64,000 nucleotides of DNA from Coprobacter secundus (lineage in GTDB: Bacteria > Bacteroidota > Bacteroidia > Bacteroidales > Coprobacteraceae): NCBI GenBank assembly GCA_000803105.1, contig JTDA01000002.1, forward strand, positions 372,001-436,000, in the 5' to 3' direction. This document shows positions 52,704-60,759 of the stretch, one piece after another. Each line of letters starts with the position of its first letter. Within the stretch, counting starts at the first letter, position 1. The notes under the pieces were generated by a model that was not told the DNA's origin, did no database searches, and saw only the letters and a list, made by a program, of their open reading frames with translations. The position numbers were made by a program, and so were the translations under genes.

Positions 52704-52776
52704 AATGTTGTTCATTTCTTTTTTCTTATAACAATCAGAACATTATATTCAAGAAATAGATGAATTTTTAAACATT

Positions 52777-52809
52777 TTTGATATTTATATCATTTTTTTG
52801 ATATCTTTG
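52777..52809 (+). promoter_or_regulatory. Full Bacteroidota-type promoter of the candidate ncRNA
   Basis: A -33 TTTG (52777-52780), a 21-bp spacer and a -7 TATCTTTG (52802-52809). One of only two promoters in the window where I see both elements with normal spacing. No protein-coding gene on the plus strand follows for more than 1.3 kb. Confidence 0.65.
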
Positions 52810-52814
52810 TATAT

Positions 52815-53055
52815 TCTTTATCTTCACCGATAAAGTGGTGGAAAACATTAAATAAAGGAAAGATAAATCTATTATTTATTGATATTTTTGGATTTTATAA
52901 TTTTTCGGTTAGACTCAAAAACAAGCTTCAAAAACAAAAGTCTAAAAAGAAAATGAATAATACAAAAAGCAATAGAATTAAGGTACATCTTTTCCTTATT
53001 AAGAGGCAAAGCGGCTCAGATTCTTACAATGGCAGTTCTGAGCCGCTTTTCTTAA
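52815..53055 (+). ncRNA. Candidate structured non-coding RNA, about 240 nt
   Basis: It starts just after a complete promoter. The 5' end is a perfect hairpin CTTTATC-N6-GATAAAG (52816-52822/52829-52835). A second stem pairs TTAGACT (52909-52915) with AGTCTAA (52939-52945). The 3' end is a 13-bp GC-rich terminator stem with a T tail (to 53053). The only ORF inside (52953-53084) runs through the terminator and shows no protein-like sequence. I could not match it to a known RNA such as 6S or SRP RNA. The exact 5' end is inferred from the -7 box. Confidence 0.55.
53008..53053 (+). terminator. Strong terminator of the candidate ncRNA
   Basis: AAAGCGGCTCAGA (53008-53020) pairs perfectly with TCTGAGCCGCTTT (53037-53049), followed by T and CTT. 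The minus-strand side has no T tail (GCCTCTT), so it serves the plus strand rather than the phosphorylase gene. Confidence 0.85.
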
Positions 53056-53080
53056 TTATCCATATCTATGATAACCTAAT

Positions 53081-53953
53081 TTAAATACGATTGAGTACAG
53101 TCTTTATCAAATCTCCTATTGAATCTTTATAATTGCTATCTGCATTATGTGCAACTCTATTCGCAATAATCATACATACGGTCATTGCTTTATGTCCCAT
53201 CAATTTTGCTAAACCAGCCAATGCGGAACTCTCCATTTCATAATTTGTCACGACATGACCATCTTTATATTTGAAAGACTCAATCTTTTTGTTCAACATT
53301 TTATCTGCCAACGGCAATCTCAATTCACGACCTTGCGGTCCATAAAAACCATTGGCCGAAATAGTAACCCCTTTGACCATTTCTCCCCGGCCAATCTGTT
53401 CTACCAAATCAGGATCAGCATCAATTACATAAGGTTTTGCCCACAGGGGATTCCATTTTACATGTTGGCAAAAAGCTTCTTCAAAATCAAGATCGCAAAC
53501 TTCATTACGCCCGGCATAAAAATTCAAGACTCCATCAAAACCTATAGATTTTTGTGAAATGACAAATGTACCTACAGGGACATGCGGTTGCAAACCTCCT
53601 GAAGTACCAATACGCACCATTGTCAGTTGTCTAAACTCAGATTTTTCATAGCGAGTTTTAAAATCAATATTGGACAATGCATCTAATTCATTTACAACAA
53701 TATCTATATTATCTGTTCCTATACCATGAGATATGACCGTTATCCGTTTCCCTTTATAAACTCCTGTTATAGTATGAAACTCTCTACTCGAAATATCAAA
53801 TTCTCGCATATCGAAAAAAGAAGCTACAAGATCTACTCGACCAGGGTCTCCAACAAGAATTACTTTGTCGGCGAGCTGTTCAGGACGTATATGAAGGTGA
53901 AATGCGCTCCCATCCTGATTGATAATTAATTCTGACTCAGGAAAATGTTTCAT
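53081..53953 (-). CDS. Nucleoside phosphorylase (uridine phosphorylase-like)
   Basis: The Met at 53953 (MKHFPESELIIN) is probably the real start; 53959 is also open. The ~290-residue protein of the PNP/UDP family has the phosphate-binding ILVGDPGRVDLV, VISHGIGTDNIDIV, VRIGTSGGLQ, and the nucleoside-site NYEMESSALAGLAKLMG with the ribose-binding Met-Glu. The late active-site loop CMIIANRVAH is present. It splits nucleosides to base and ribose-1-phosphate. It is divergently transcribed from hisS. Pyrimidine versus purine preference is not certain. Confidence 0.87.
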   Translation of the reverse strand: MKHFPESELIINQDGSAFHLHIRPEQLADKVILVGDPGRVDLVASFFDMREFDISSREFHTITGVYKGKRITVISHGIGTDNIDIVVNELDALSNIDFKTRYEKSEFRQLTMVRIGTSGGLQPHVPVGTFVISQKSIGFDGVLNFYAGRNEVCDLDFEEAFCQHVKWNPLWAKPYVIDADPDLVEQIGRGEMVKGVTISANGFYGPQGRELRLPLADKMLNKKIESFKYKDGHVVTNYEMESSALAGLAKLMGHKAMTVCMIIANRVAHNADSNYKDSIGDLIKTVLNRI

Positions 53954-54107
53954 AGCCATGCTTTCTATTAGGTTATTAACTAATGTTGAAGACGAATATA
54001 CAAAAAAGAATGATACATTAGTCTGACAATACCAGAAAATATCTTAATGAATAATTTTGGGAAAAATGATTCCTAAAGTCGTAAATAGAATAAAACAAAA
54101 AAAATAG

Positions 54108-54115
54108 TATCTTTG
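54108..54115 (+). promoter_or_regulatory. -7 promoter element of hisS
   Basis: TATCTTTG is a perfect -7 match, 54 bp before the hisS ATG. No clear -33 TTTG is seen. Confidence 0.55.
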
Positions 54116-54169
54116 TAAAAGTAAGGAATAACTAATTTATCATTTCATTTTACGGAAACTACTATAATT

Positions 54170-55534
54170 ATGGCAGCAAAACCATCCATACCTAAAGGTA
54201 CGCGCGACTTCTCCCCCTTAGAGATGACCAAACGCAATTATATATTCAATACAATCAGCGATGTATTCCGGCTTTTCGGATTTGAGCCAATCGAGACTCC
54301 TGCAATGGAAAACTTATCTACCCTTATGGGAAAATATGGAGAAGAGGGTGATAAATTGCTTTTTAAAGTTCTTAATTCAGGAGATTTTCTTTCAAATACC
54401 AATGACGAAGAACTACTATCTCGAAATACAAATAAGCTGGCTGCTACTTTCTGTGAAAAAGGTCTGCGATATGACTTAACCGTTCCATTTGCCCGCTTTG
54501 TTGTCATGCACCGAAATGAGATAAACTTCCCGTTCAAACGTTACCAAATACAACCTGTGTGGCGTGCAGACCGTCCTCAAAAAGGCCGCTACCGTGAATT
54601 CTATCAATGTGACGCAGACGTAGTTGGCTCAGACTCTCTTCTCAACGAAGTTGAATTGCTACAACTAATGGATGAAGTATTCCATCGATTTGGAATACGA
54701 GTATCTATAAAATTAAACAATAGAAAAATATTAAGTGGAATTGCTGAAATAATCGGAGAAACACAAAAAATTGTAGATATTACTGTAGCTATAGACAAAC
54801 TCGACAAAATAGGATTAGAAAAAGTCAACGAAGAATTACGCTTAAAAGGCATACCTGATAAAGCTATCGCCATGTTGCAACCTATCATCCTACTAAAAGG
54901 GAGCAACCGAGAAAAATTAGCTACCTTAAAAAAGATATTGAAGAATTCGGAAATAGGAATAAAAGGTATCAATGAATTAGAATATATACTTAACAAAATC
55001 GATGCTTCGCCTTTGCGATCCGGATTAGAAATAGACTTAACTCTAGCTCGTGGATTGAACTATTATACCGGAGCTATCGTTGAAGTGAAGGCATTAGATG
55101 TAGAAATAGGAAGTATAACTGGTGGAGGCAGATATGATAATCTCACTGGTGTATTCGGTATGCCGGGAATATCTGGTGTCGGCATATCTTTTGGTGCTGA
55201 CCGTATTTTCGACGTATTAAATCAACTAAATTTATATCCAAAAGATTCTTTACAAACCACTCAGATAATGTTTGTAAATTTTGGAGAAAAAGAAGAAGCT
55301 ATATGCATAAAGTATCTCGCTCAATTCAGAACTGCAGGTATACGGGCTGAAATATATCCTGAAGCAGCAAAAATGAAAAAGCAAATGGGATATGCAGATG
55401 CAAAAAAAATTAATTATGTTGCTTTAGTAGGAGAAACAGAAATAGAAGCTGGCAAAATCACATTGAAAAATATGATTACCGGAGAACAACAATTGCTCTC
55501 AGTAGAAGATATTATTTCATTCATTAATAAATAA
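54170..55534 (+). CDS. hisS: Histidyl-tRNA synthetase
   Basis: A 454-residue class II synthetase. Motif 1 (PIETPAMENLSTL), motif 2 (FKRYQIQPVWRADRPQKGRYREFYQCDADVVG seen in parts, ~126-158) and motif 3 (GISGVGISFGADRI) are all present, as is the histidine-specific LARGLNYYTG loop. The C-terminal anticodon-binding domain runs from ~360 (IMFVNFGEKEEA). It charges tRNA-His. It is followed 7 bp later by a GNAT gene. Confidence 0.97.
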   Translation: MAAKPSIPKGTRDFSPLEMTKRNYIFNTISDVFRLFGFEPIETPAMENLSTLMGKYGEEGDKLLFKVLNSGDFLSNTNDEELLSRNTNKLAATFCEKGLRYDLTVPFARFVVMHRNEINFPFKRYQIQPVWRADRPQKGRYREFYQCDADVVGSDSLLNEVELLQLMDEVFHRFGIRVSIKLNNRKILSGIAEIIGETQKIVDITVAIDKLDKIGLEKVNEELRLKGIPDKAIAMLQPIILLKGSNREKLATLKKILKNSEIGIKGINELEYILNKIDASPLRSGLEIDLTLARGLNYYTGAIVEVKALDVEIGSITGGGRYDNLTGVFGMPGISGVGISFGADRIFDVLNQLNLYPKDSLQTTQIMFVNFGEKEEAICIKYLAQFRTAGIRAEIYPEAAKMKKQMGYADAKKINYVALVGETEIEAGKITLKNMITGEQQLLSVEDIISFINK

Positions 55535-55541
55535 CAACAAA

Positions 55542-56042
55542 ATGTTTACTGTCAGAAAAGCCCATATAAACGATGCCGGTCTAATACAACAATTAGCATC
55601 CCAAGTGTGGAAACATACATACGGCAATATATTATCCCCTCAACAATTGGATTATATGTTTGAAATGATGTATTCTATTCCCTCTCTCCACCAACAGATG
55701 GGTCCAGATAAGCACCAATATTTTATTGCTTACAACGATAATAAACCTTGTGGCTATATTTCCATTGAACAAGAAAACAAACAGCTTTTCCATCTACAGA
55801 AAATTTATGTACTTCCAGATGCTCAAGGTTCCGGAGCAGGACGTTTTCTAATGGAAACTGCTTTTAATTACATAAAAAGTCTTTGTCCGCATACCCCTTG
55901 TACTATCGAACTGAATGTAAATCGTTCAAATAAAGCAAAACAGTTCTATGAACACATGGGTTACAAAGTAGTACGTAGTGGGGATTTTCCTATCGGAAAC
56001 GGATATTATATGAATGATTACATTATGTCAATAACTATATAA
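55542..56042 (+). CDS. GNAT-family N-acetyltransferase
   Basis: A 166-residue single-domain GNAT. The acetyl-CoA loop is VLPDAQGSGAGRFLMETAF (motif A, about 93-111), preceded by the FHLQKIYV strand and followed by IELNVNRSNKAKQFYEHMGYKVV (motif B region). The start FTVRKAHINDAGLIQQLA is the usual N-terminal motif. The acceptor is unknown. It is 7 bp behind hisS and 32 bp ahead of a sulfatase gene, so the three may form one transcript. Confidence 0.9.
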   Translation: MFTVRKAHINDAGLIQQLASQVWKHTYGNILSPQQLDYMFEMMYSIPSLHQQMGPDKHQYFIAYNDNKPCGYISIEQENKQLFHLQKIYVLPDAQGSGAGRFLMETAFNYIKSLCPHTPCTIELNVNRSNKAKQFYEHMGYKVVRSGDFPIGNGYYMNDYIMSITI

Positions 56043-56074
56043 TTAATTTACTTAATCATTTTTCACATAAATAT

Positions 56075-57418
56075 ATGAAAAACTTGCTTATTACGGGAGC
56101 TTTGGGATTAACGGCGAGTGTTGTATCCGCCCAAAAGCAGCCCAATATTGTGTATATTTTTACCGATCAACATACCGCTAACGCCCTAAGCTGCACCGGT
56201 AACCCTGATGTCAAGACACCCAATATAGACCGACTTGCCCAAAATGGTATACGTTTTACCAATGCTTACTGTGCTTGTCCATTAAGTACTCCTTCTCGTG
56301 CTGCTATGTTCACAGGTGTAACTCCTGGCAAGCTGAATCAATTAGTCAATGGCTCATCTATTCCCCAGAAATATATAGGGAAAGGGCTTGGAAACCTCAT
56401 TCAAGCTGCAGGTTATGAATGTGTATATTCAGGGAAATGGCATATTCCGGAATCGGATATTCCGGATTCAATACACGGATTTAAAAAATTATATGGACAC
56501 AATGACTACGGGTTATCAGAAGCTTGTATTGACTTTCTAAAACAAAAGCACGACAAGCCTTTTTTCTTAGTTGCTGCTTATGATAACCCACATAATATAT
56601 GTGAATATGCACGAAGTCAGAATTTACCTTTTGCCGAAATAACCGAGCCTAATATTGAGGATTGTCCCAACTTGCCAGCAAATTTTGCAATTGCTCCTTA
56701 TGATGCTGATGTCATTCGTCAAGAACAAGAAAATAATTATAAAGGATACCCCGTAACTCGATATACTCCTGATGACTGGCGTCGTTATAGAAATGTATAC
56801 TACCGTTTAGTTGAAAACGTAGATTCCGAAATCGGGAAACTCCTTGATGCTCTTGACCAACTAAAACTTAGCGAAAATACATTAATTATTTTTACTTCAG
56901 ATCACGGAGATGGTGTAGGTGCCCATCACTGGAATCAAAAATCTGCATTATATGAAGAAGTTACCAATATACCACTCATAGTAAAACTTCCTAAAAACAA
57001 AAATGCCGGAAAAATAACACACCAACTTATAAATAACGGAATAGATTTATTACCAACACTTTGTGACTTTGCAAATGCCGATATCCCTGATTACTGTTTA
57101 GGAAAAAGTTTCAAACCAATAGTCGAAAAAATATCTGATACCCCCATACATGACTATGTCGTTTGTGAAACTCAATTCGATAACTCTACAACCAAAGGAT
57201 GGATGGTACGTACTCGCAATTACAAATATATCGTCTATGATAAAGGTAAATATAGGGAACAGTTATACGACATGAATAAAGACAGAGGCGAAATGATAAA
57301 TCTTGCTGTTGAAAAAAAATATAAGAACATACTTGACCAACATCGTAAATTATTAAACGAATGGCACGAAAATAATAATGTACCTAAGCTAAAAAACGCA
57401 ACTCCTAAAATAAAATAA
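56075..57418 (+). CDS. Secreted sulfatase (Ser-type formylglycine motif)
   Basis: A 447-residue protein with a signal peptide (1-19, VVSAQ). It is an alkaline-phosphatase-superfamily sulfatase: metal ligands Asp31/Gln32 in IFTDQHT, the modification motif STPSRAAMFTG with Ser71 as the residue to become formylglycine (Ser-type, so it needs an anaerobic maturase), GKWHIPE, and IFTSDHGDGVGAH in the second half. It removes sulfate esters from a glycan or small substrate; which one is unknown. It does not lie in the PUL at 0-30 kb. Confidence 0.93.
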   Translation: MKNLLITGALGLTASVVSAQKQPNIVYIFTDQHTANALSCTGNPDVKTPNIDRLAQNGIRFTNAYCACPLSTPSRAAMFTGVTPGKLNQLVNGSSIPQKYIGKGLGNLIQAAGYECVYSGKWHIPESDIPDSIHGFKKLYGHNDYGLSEACIDFLKQKHDKPFFLVAAYDNPHNICEYARSQNLPFAEITEPNIEDCPNLPANFAIAPYDADVIRQEQENNYKGYPVTRYTPDDWRRYRNVYYRLVENVDSEIGKLLDALDQLKLSENTLIIFTSDHGDGVGAHHWNQKSALYEEVTNIPLIVKLPKNKNAGKITHQLINNGIDLLPTLCDFANADIPDYCLGKSFKPIVEKISDTPIHDYVVCETQFDNSTTKGWMVRTRNYKYIVYDKGKYREQLYDMNKDRGEMINLAVEKKYKNILDQHRKLLNEWHENNNVPKLKNATPKIK

Positions 57419-57438
57419 AAATTTACTTTATCATACAC

Positions 57439-57484
57439 AAAAACCATTTGTCTCCCTCCAATGTTAAGAAGATAAATGGTTTTT
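57439..57484 (+). terminator. Intrinsic terminator after the sulfatase gene
   Basis: AAAAACCATTT (57439-57449) pairs with AAATGGTTTTT (57474-57484), followed by a C and further Ts. Confidence 0.75.
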
Positions 57485-57555
57485 CTTTTGTAAATACCAC
57501 ATATATGGTAGAAAAATACCTTATAGGAGTGATTGCATCTTTTTAAAGAGGTCCA

Positions 57556-57563
57556 TACCTTTG
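57556..57563 (+). promoter_or_regulatory. -7 promoter element of cysK
   Basis: TACCTTTG is a perfect -7 match, 31 bp before the cysK ATG at 57595. Confidence 0.55.
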
Positions 57564-57594
57564 TACAATAAAAAATAAACAAAAATTGAGCATT

Positions 57595-58542
57595 ATGGCG
57601 AAAATAGCAAAACAACTAACCGACTTAGTCGGTAATACTCCATTATTGGAATTTTCCAATTTTAATCGTAAACACAATCTTCCTGCCCGAGTTATCGGGA
57701 AATTGGAATATTTTAATCCTGCAGGAAGCGTCAAAGATAGAGTGGCATTATCTATGATAGAAACTGCAGAAGCTACAGGTAATCTGCAACCTGGAGCCGT
57801 TATTATAGAACCAACAAGCGGCAATACAGGGGTAGGATTAGCATTTGTATCTGCAGTAAAAGGATATAAACTGATATTGACTATGCCGGATACAATGAGC
57901 GTCGAACGTAGAAATCTGTTAAAAGCTTTAGGTGCAGAAATCATACTCACTCCAGGAAATGAGGGGATGAAAGGTGCTATTGCCAAAGCTGAAGAACTAC
58001 AGAATAATACTCCAGGAAGCATTATTTTGCAACAGTTTGAGAACCCTGCAAATCCGGCTATCCACAAAAGAACCACTGCAGAAGAGATTTGGCGCGATAC
58101 CGATGGTCAAATAGACATATTTGTTGCTGGAGTAGGTACAGGGGGAACCATCAGTGGTGTAGGTGAAAGATTGAAAGAATTGAATCCAAATATAAAAATC
58201 ATTGCAGTAGAACCGGCAGACTCTCCTGTACTCTCCGGCGGAAAGCCCGGACCTCATAAAATACAAGGTATCGGTGCTGGATTTATTCCTAAAACTTACA
58301 ATAACATTGTTGTTGACGAAATTATTAAAGTCGAAAATGATGATGCTATACGTACAAGCAGAGAATTAGCCCAACAAGAAGGTCTTCTCGTCGGTATTTC
58401 CTCTGGCGCTGCGACTTATGCTGCTACCCAATTAGCTCAACGCTCAGAAAACAAGAATAAGACTATTGTAACATTATTACCTGATACCGGAGAAAGATAT
58501 TTATCTACCGTATTATATGCCTTCGAAGAATATCCTCTATAA
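57595..58542 (+). CDS. cysK: Cysteine synthase A (O-acetylserine sulfhydrylase)
   Basis: The ATG at 57595 (MAKIAKQLTDLVGNTP) is the family-typical start; the open frame begins at a TTG at 57586. The 315-residue PLP enzyme has Lys47 in NPAGSVKDR as the cofactor lysine, substrate loop PTSGNTGVGLAF, GTGGTISGVGERLK phosphate-binding loop, and the GISSGAATYAA turn. It makes cysteine from O-acetylserine and sulfide. It is close to the sulfatase gene but on its own promoter and terminator. Confidence 0.96.
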   Translation: MAKIAKQLTDLVGNTPLLEFSNFNRKHNLPARVIGKLEYFNPAGSVKDRVALSMIETAEATGNLQPGAVIIEPTSGNTGVGLAFVSAVKGYKLILTMPDTMSVERRNLLKALGAEIILTPGNEGMKGAIAKAEELQNNTPGSIILQQFENPANPAIHKRTTAEEIWRDTDGQIDIFVAGVGTGGTISGVGERLKELNPNIKIIAVEPADSPVLSGGKPGPHKIQGIGAGFIPKTYNNIVVDEIIKVENDDAIRTSRELAQQEGLLVGISSGAATYAATQLAQRSENKNKTIVTLLPDTGERYLSTVLYAFEEYPL

Positions 58543-58565
58543 AGCAGCATCAAAACTATATACCC

Positions 58566-58618
58566 AAAGAAAATACCATAGAAAGGGAGATAAGGGCCCT
58601 TTCTATGGTATTTTCTTT
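58566..58618 (+). terminator. Strong intrinsic terminator after cysK
   Basis: A perfect 22-bp stem (58566-58587 with 58597-58618) with a 9-nt loop, between cysK and the EamA transporter gene. Confidence 0.92.
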
Positions 58619-58693
58619 GGGGCAATATCGAGATTAAAATACACTACAGTTATTATTTATATCTTTATATTTTCAAACCAACAAATATACGTT

Positions 58694-59602
58694 ATGAAAA
58701 AAGGGCTACTATATGCCATAATGGCCTCAGTATTATGGGCCATTGTCAATCCATTTATCAAACAAGGACTCAGTTATGACTTTACTCCCATGAATTTTGC
58801 AGGATTACGATTTACTATTGTAGGAATTATTCTATTTATTCATTCCTGGCATAAAAGTATGTGGAAAGAGATTCTGGAAAACTGGAAATTATTTTTAAAT
58901 CTAATATTCATCAACATGTTTATGGGCTACACAGCATTTTACTGGGGAGTTGATTTTGTCAGTGGGGCTATATCTTCGATAATCATGGGAATGACACCAC
59001 TAATAAATGTCTTATTGGCTCATCTAATTGCGAGAAATGATAAGCTAAATTGTTATAAAATAATCAGCTTAATTATAAGTTTTATCGGCCTTATACTCAT
59101 TATCGGTACTGGAAGTGACGGCAAGCCTCTTGACTGGAAAGGTTTAGCGGGGATTATACTACTTATTTTAAGCATCATCTTTCAAGGCTACTCTGCTATT
59201 TCTGTATCAGAAGATAAAGCACGAATAAATCCCATATTTCTAAATGCAGTCCAAATGTTTTTTGGGGGATTATTTATCTATATCATAGGTCTTTCGACTG
59301 AGGGATTTCATAGCTTTATAGGAAAACCTACCGGTTTTTATATATGCTTAGGAACACTAATCTTCATTTCCGTTTTTGCTTTCAGCTTTTGGTTCATAGC
59401 CTTACAAACTAATGGGAGTAAAGTTTCTGACATTAATATGTGCCGCCTCATCAATCCAATACTTGGAGCTATTCTCAGCTGGGTCATGTTAGAGGGAGAA
59501 TACCCGACATTTAGTACCGTAACTGGTATGCTTATCATTGTCAGTTCCTTAATAATATATTTTAAAGGAGAAAGCATCATATCTCGGCTTAAAAAACAAT
59601 AG
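58694..59602 (+). CDS. EamA/DMT-superfamily transporter
   Basis: The ATG at 58694 (MKKGLLYAIMASVLWAIVNP) is preferred. The open frame runs further up to 58517, but that part crosses the cysK stop and the terminator hairpin. The 302-residue protein has ten predicted membrane helices in two EamA repeats. Each has a typical amphipathic start (SVLWAIVNPFIKQGL; AGIILLILSIIFQGYSAISV). It exports or imports a small metabolite that cannot be named. It converges on the beta-barrel gene across a bidirectional terminator. Confidence 0.88.
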   Translation: MKKGLLYAIMASVLWAIVNPFIKQGLSYDFTPMNFAGLRFTIVGIILFIHSWHKSMWKEILENWKLFLNLIFINMFMGYTAFYWGVDFVSGAISSIIMGMTPLINVLLAHLIARNDKLNCYKIISLIISFIGLILIIGTGSDGKPLDWKGLAGIILLILSIIFQGYSAISVSEDKARINPIFLNAVQMFFGGLFIYIIGLSTEGFHSFIGKPTGFYICLGTLIFISVFAFSFWFIALQTNGSKVSDINMCRLINPILGAILSWVMLEGEYPTFSTVTGMLIIVSSLIIYFKGESIISRLKKQ

Positions 59603-59610
59603 TGCAGTAA

Positions 59611-59650
59611 AAAAATGCTTCCTCTCAGAATAATGAGAGGAAGCATTTTT
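59611..59650. terminator. Bidirectional terminator between the EamA and beta-barrel genes
   Basis: A perfect 17-bp stem (59611-59627 with 59634-59650), A-rich on the left and T-rich on the right, lies between convergent genes. Confidence 0.92.
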
Positions 59651-59669
59651 ATATTTTTAGATGTTTATC

Positions 59670-60434
59670 TTAGAATTTCCATCCCAAACGAATTGCCGGT
59701 ACAGCCTTAAATGCCAAGCTCAAGCTTGTTCTCTTCGCAGTATCTTCAAAATCTTCTGACTTAATATCAGTACCCGCAACCTTACCTTCAATACCTAAAT
59801 TTTTGTATTTAGTTGTACGGAACTGTAAGCCAAATTCTGCTCCACAGTATAAACCTTTATACATATAGAAGTCAAAACCTGTCAAAGCTTGCAAGTTATA
59901 TGTGAAAGCTCCTGTTGGAGAAATTCCGTTAAATGGATCTGTCGGGTCAAAATTTCCCATTCCATTCTCTACATCATTTGTATAATAGTTTTTGATCGTT
60001 ATATCAGTTTCATCAGAACCTTCTTTTCCATTGATCTTAGTTTTCGCAGTAGTTACAGTAAATCCAGTCTCACCTCCTACATATACAGAGAAACGAGGAG
60101 CTACATTTATATGATATTCATAACCAAGACCCAAGGTAAAGTTTCCAGTTTTTGACTTTAGATCTGTTGACCATTTTTCATCAGTAGTTTCATCTACTCC
60201 ATCGTCAGAATATTTATTAGAACCAACACCAAAACCTAAATTCAAACGAAGAGCGTGTTTTTCATTAAAGAAATAACGCAATTTCAAACCTTCAATCGAA
60301 AAGTTTTCTCCATCCTGATTAAAAGGATTAAACTGAATTTCAGTTGTTACTGTTCCAGCTTCTGGTTGATACTGGGCAAAAGAACTTGCACATGTAACTA
60401 AACTTACAGCTAATACAAGAGCTAATTTTTTCAT
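59670..60434 (-). CDS. Outer-membrane beta-barrel protein
   Basis: The ATG at 60434 (MKKLALVLAVSLVTCASSFAQ) starts a clean signal peptide; 60440 is also open. The ~254-residue protein has alternating hydrophobic beta strands (LKLRYFFNEKHALRLNLGFG, FTLGLGYEYHINVAPRFSVYVGGE, YCGAEFGLQFR) and ends in an aromatic residue (RLGWKF), typical for BAM-folded barrels of 8-10 strands. Porin-like or structural; function unknown. A 125-nt leader with a strong hairpin and a good two-element promoter suggest high, regulated expression. Confidence 0.85.
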   Translation of the reverse strand: MKKLALVLAVSLVTCASSFAQYQPEAGTVTTEIQFNPFNQDGENFSIEGLKLRYFFNEKHALRLNLGFGVGSNKYSDDGVDETTDEKWSTDLKSKTGNFTLGLGYEYHINVAPRFSVYVGGETGFTVTTAKTKINGKEGSDETDITIKNYYTNDVENGMGNFDPTDPFNGISPTGAFTYNLQALTGFDFYMYKGLYCGAEFGLQFRTTKYKNLGIEGKVAGTDIKSEDFEDTAKRTSLSLAFKAVPAIRLGWKF

Positions 60435-60468
60435 ACTCATTTTTTTTAGTTAATAATTTTGGATTTTT

Positions 60469-60498
60469 GAAACGTATAATTGAATTATAGGCCGTTTC
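60469..60498 (-). promoter_or_regulatory. Stable hairpin in the 5' leader of the beta-barrel gene
   Basis: GAAACG (60469-60474) pairs with CGTTTC (60493-60498), enclosing a perfect TATAAT-TGA-ATTATA stem. It lies 34 nt upstream of the start codon in the transcribed leader. It may stabilise the mRNA or regulate translation. Confidence 0.45.
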
Positions 60499-60565
60499 AA
60501 CCTTTAATATAGCTTCTATATCTATGATTTTTATATTTTAACTATATATTATAATTTAATCGGTG

Positions 60566-60596
60566 CAAAGATTAAGTAAATAAAGAAAAGTACAAA
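60566..60596 (-). promoter_or_regulatory. Two-element promoter of the beta-barrel gene
   Basis: On the minus strand a -33 TTTG (60593-60596), a 19-bp spacer and AATCTTTG (60566-60573) as -7 element. The -7 differs from TAnnTTTG at the first base only. Confidence 0.6.
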
Positions 60597-60759
60597 GCAT
60601 TTTAAATATTTTAACACAATATTTATTATCATTATTTATATAATGGATATATAAACAGAAATGTACAAGCATATAAATAGAATAAATACATCTTCTATTA
60701 TTAACATTAAAACATTTTATTATTTTAATGTTAACCATAAAAAGACATCATATGAAAAA

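Larger units (their letters stand above)
52704..53080. other. Intergenic region holding a candidate non-coding RNA
   Basis: 377 bases with no convincing gene. They hold a strong plus-strand promoter (52777-52809), three clear hairpins and a strong plus-strand terminator (53008-53053), described separately. The flanking minus-strand nucleoside phosphorylase gene ends at 53081 and the terminator's T tail faces the plus direction. Confidence 0.6.
60441..60759. other. Intergenic region upstream of the beta-barrel gene
   Basis: 319 bases. It contains the beta-barrel gene's leader hairpin (60469-60498) and its promoter (60566-60596). The remainder up to the fucosyltransferase stop is AT-rich with no hairpin or ORF that I would support. 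Confidence 0.5.

Noticed and set aside
52953..53084. 43-codon ORF in the gap after the TolC-like gene
   Set aside because: It reads through the terminator stem and over the phosphorylase stop; no signal, motif or start context. The RNA interpretation is preferred.
57543..58076. 177-residue open frame on the minus strand
   Set aside because: Antisense to the first half of cysK and extends over its promoter; no recognisable motif.
58517..58693. N-terminal extension of the EamA transporter
   Set aside because: It would start inside cysK and translate a 22-bp terminator hairpin; the ATG at 58694 gives a normal first helix.
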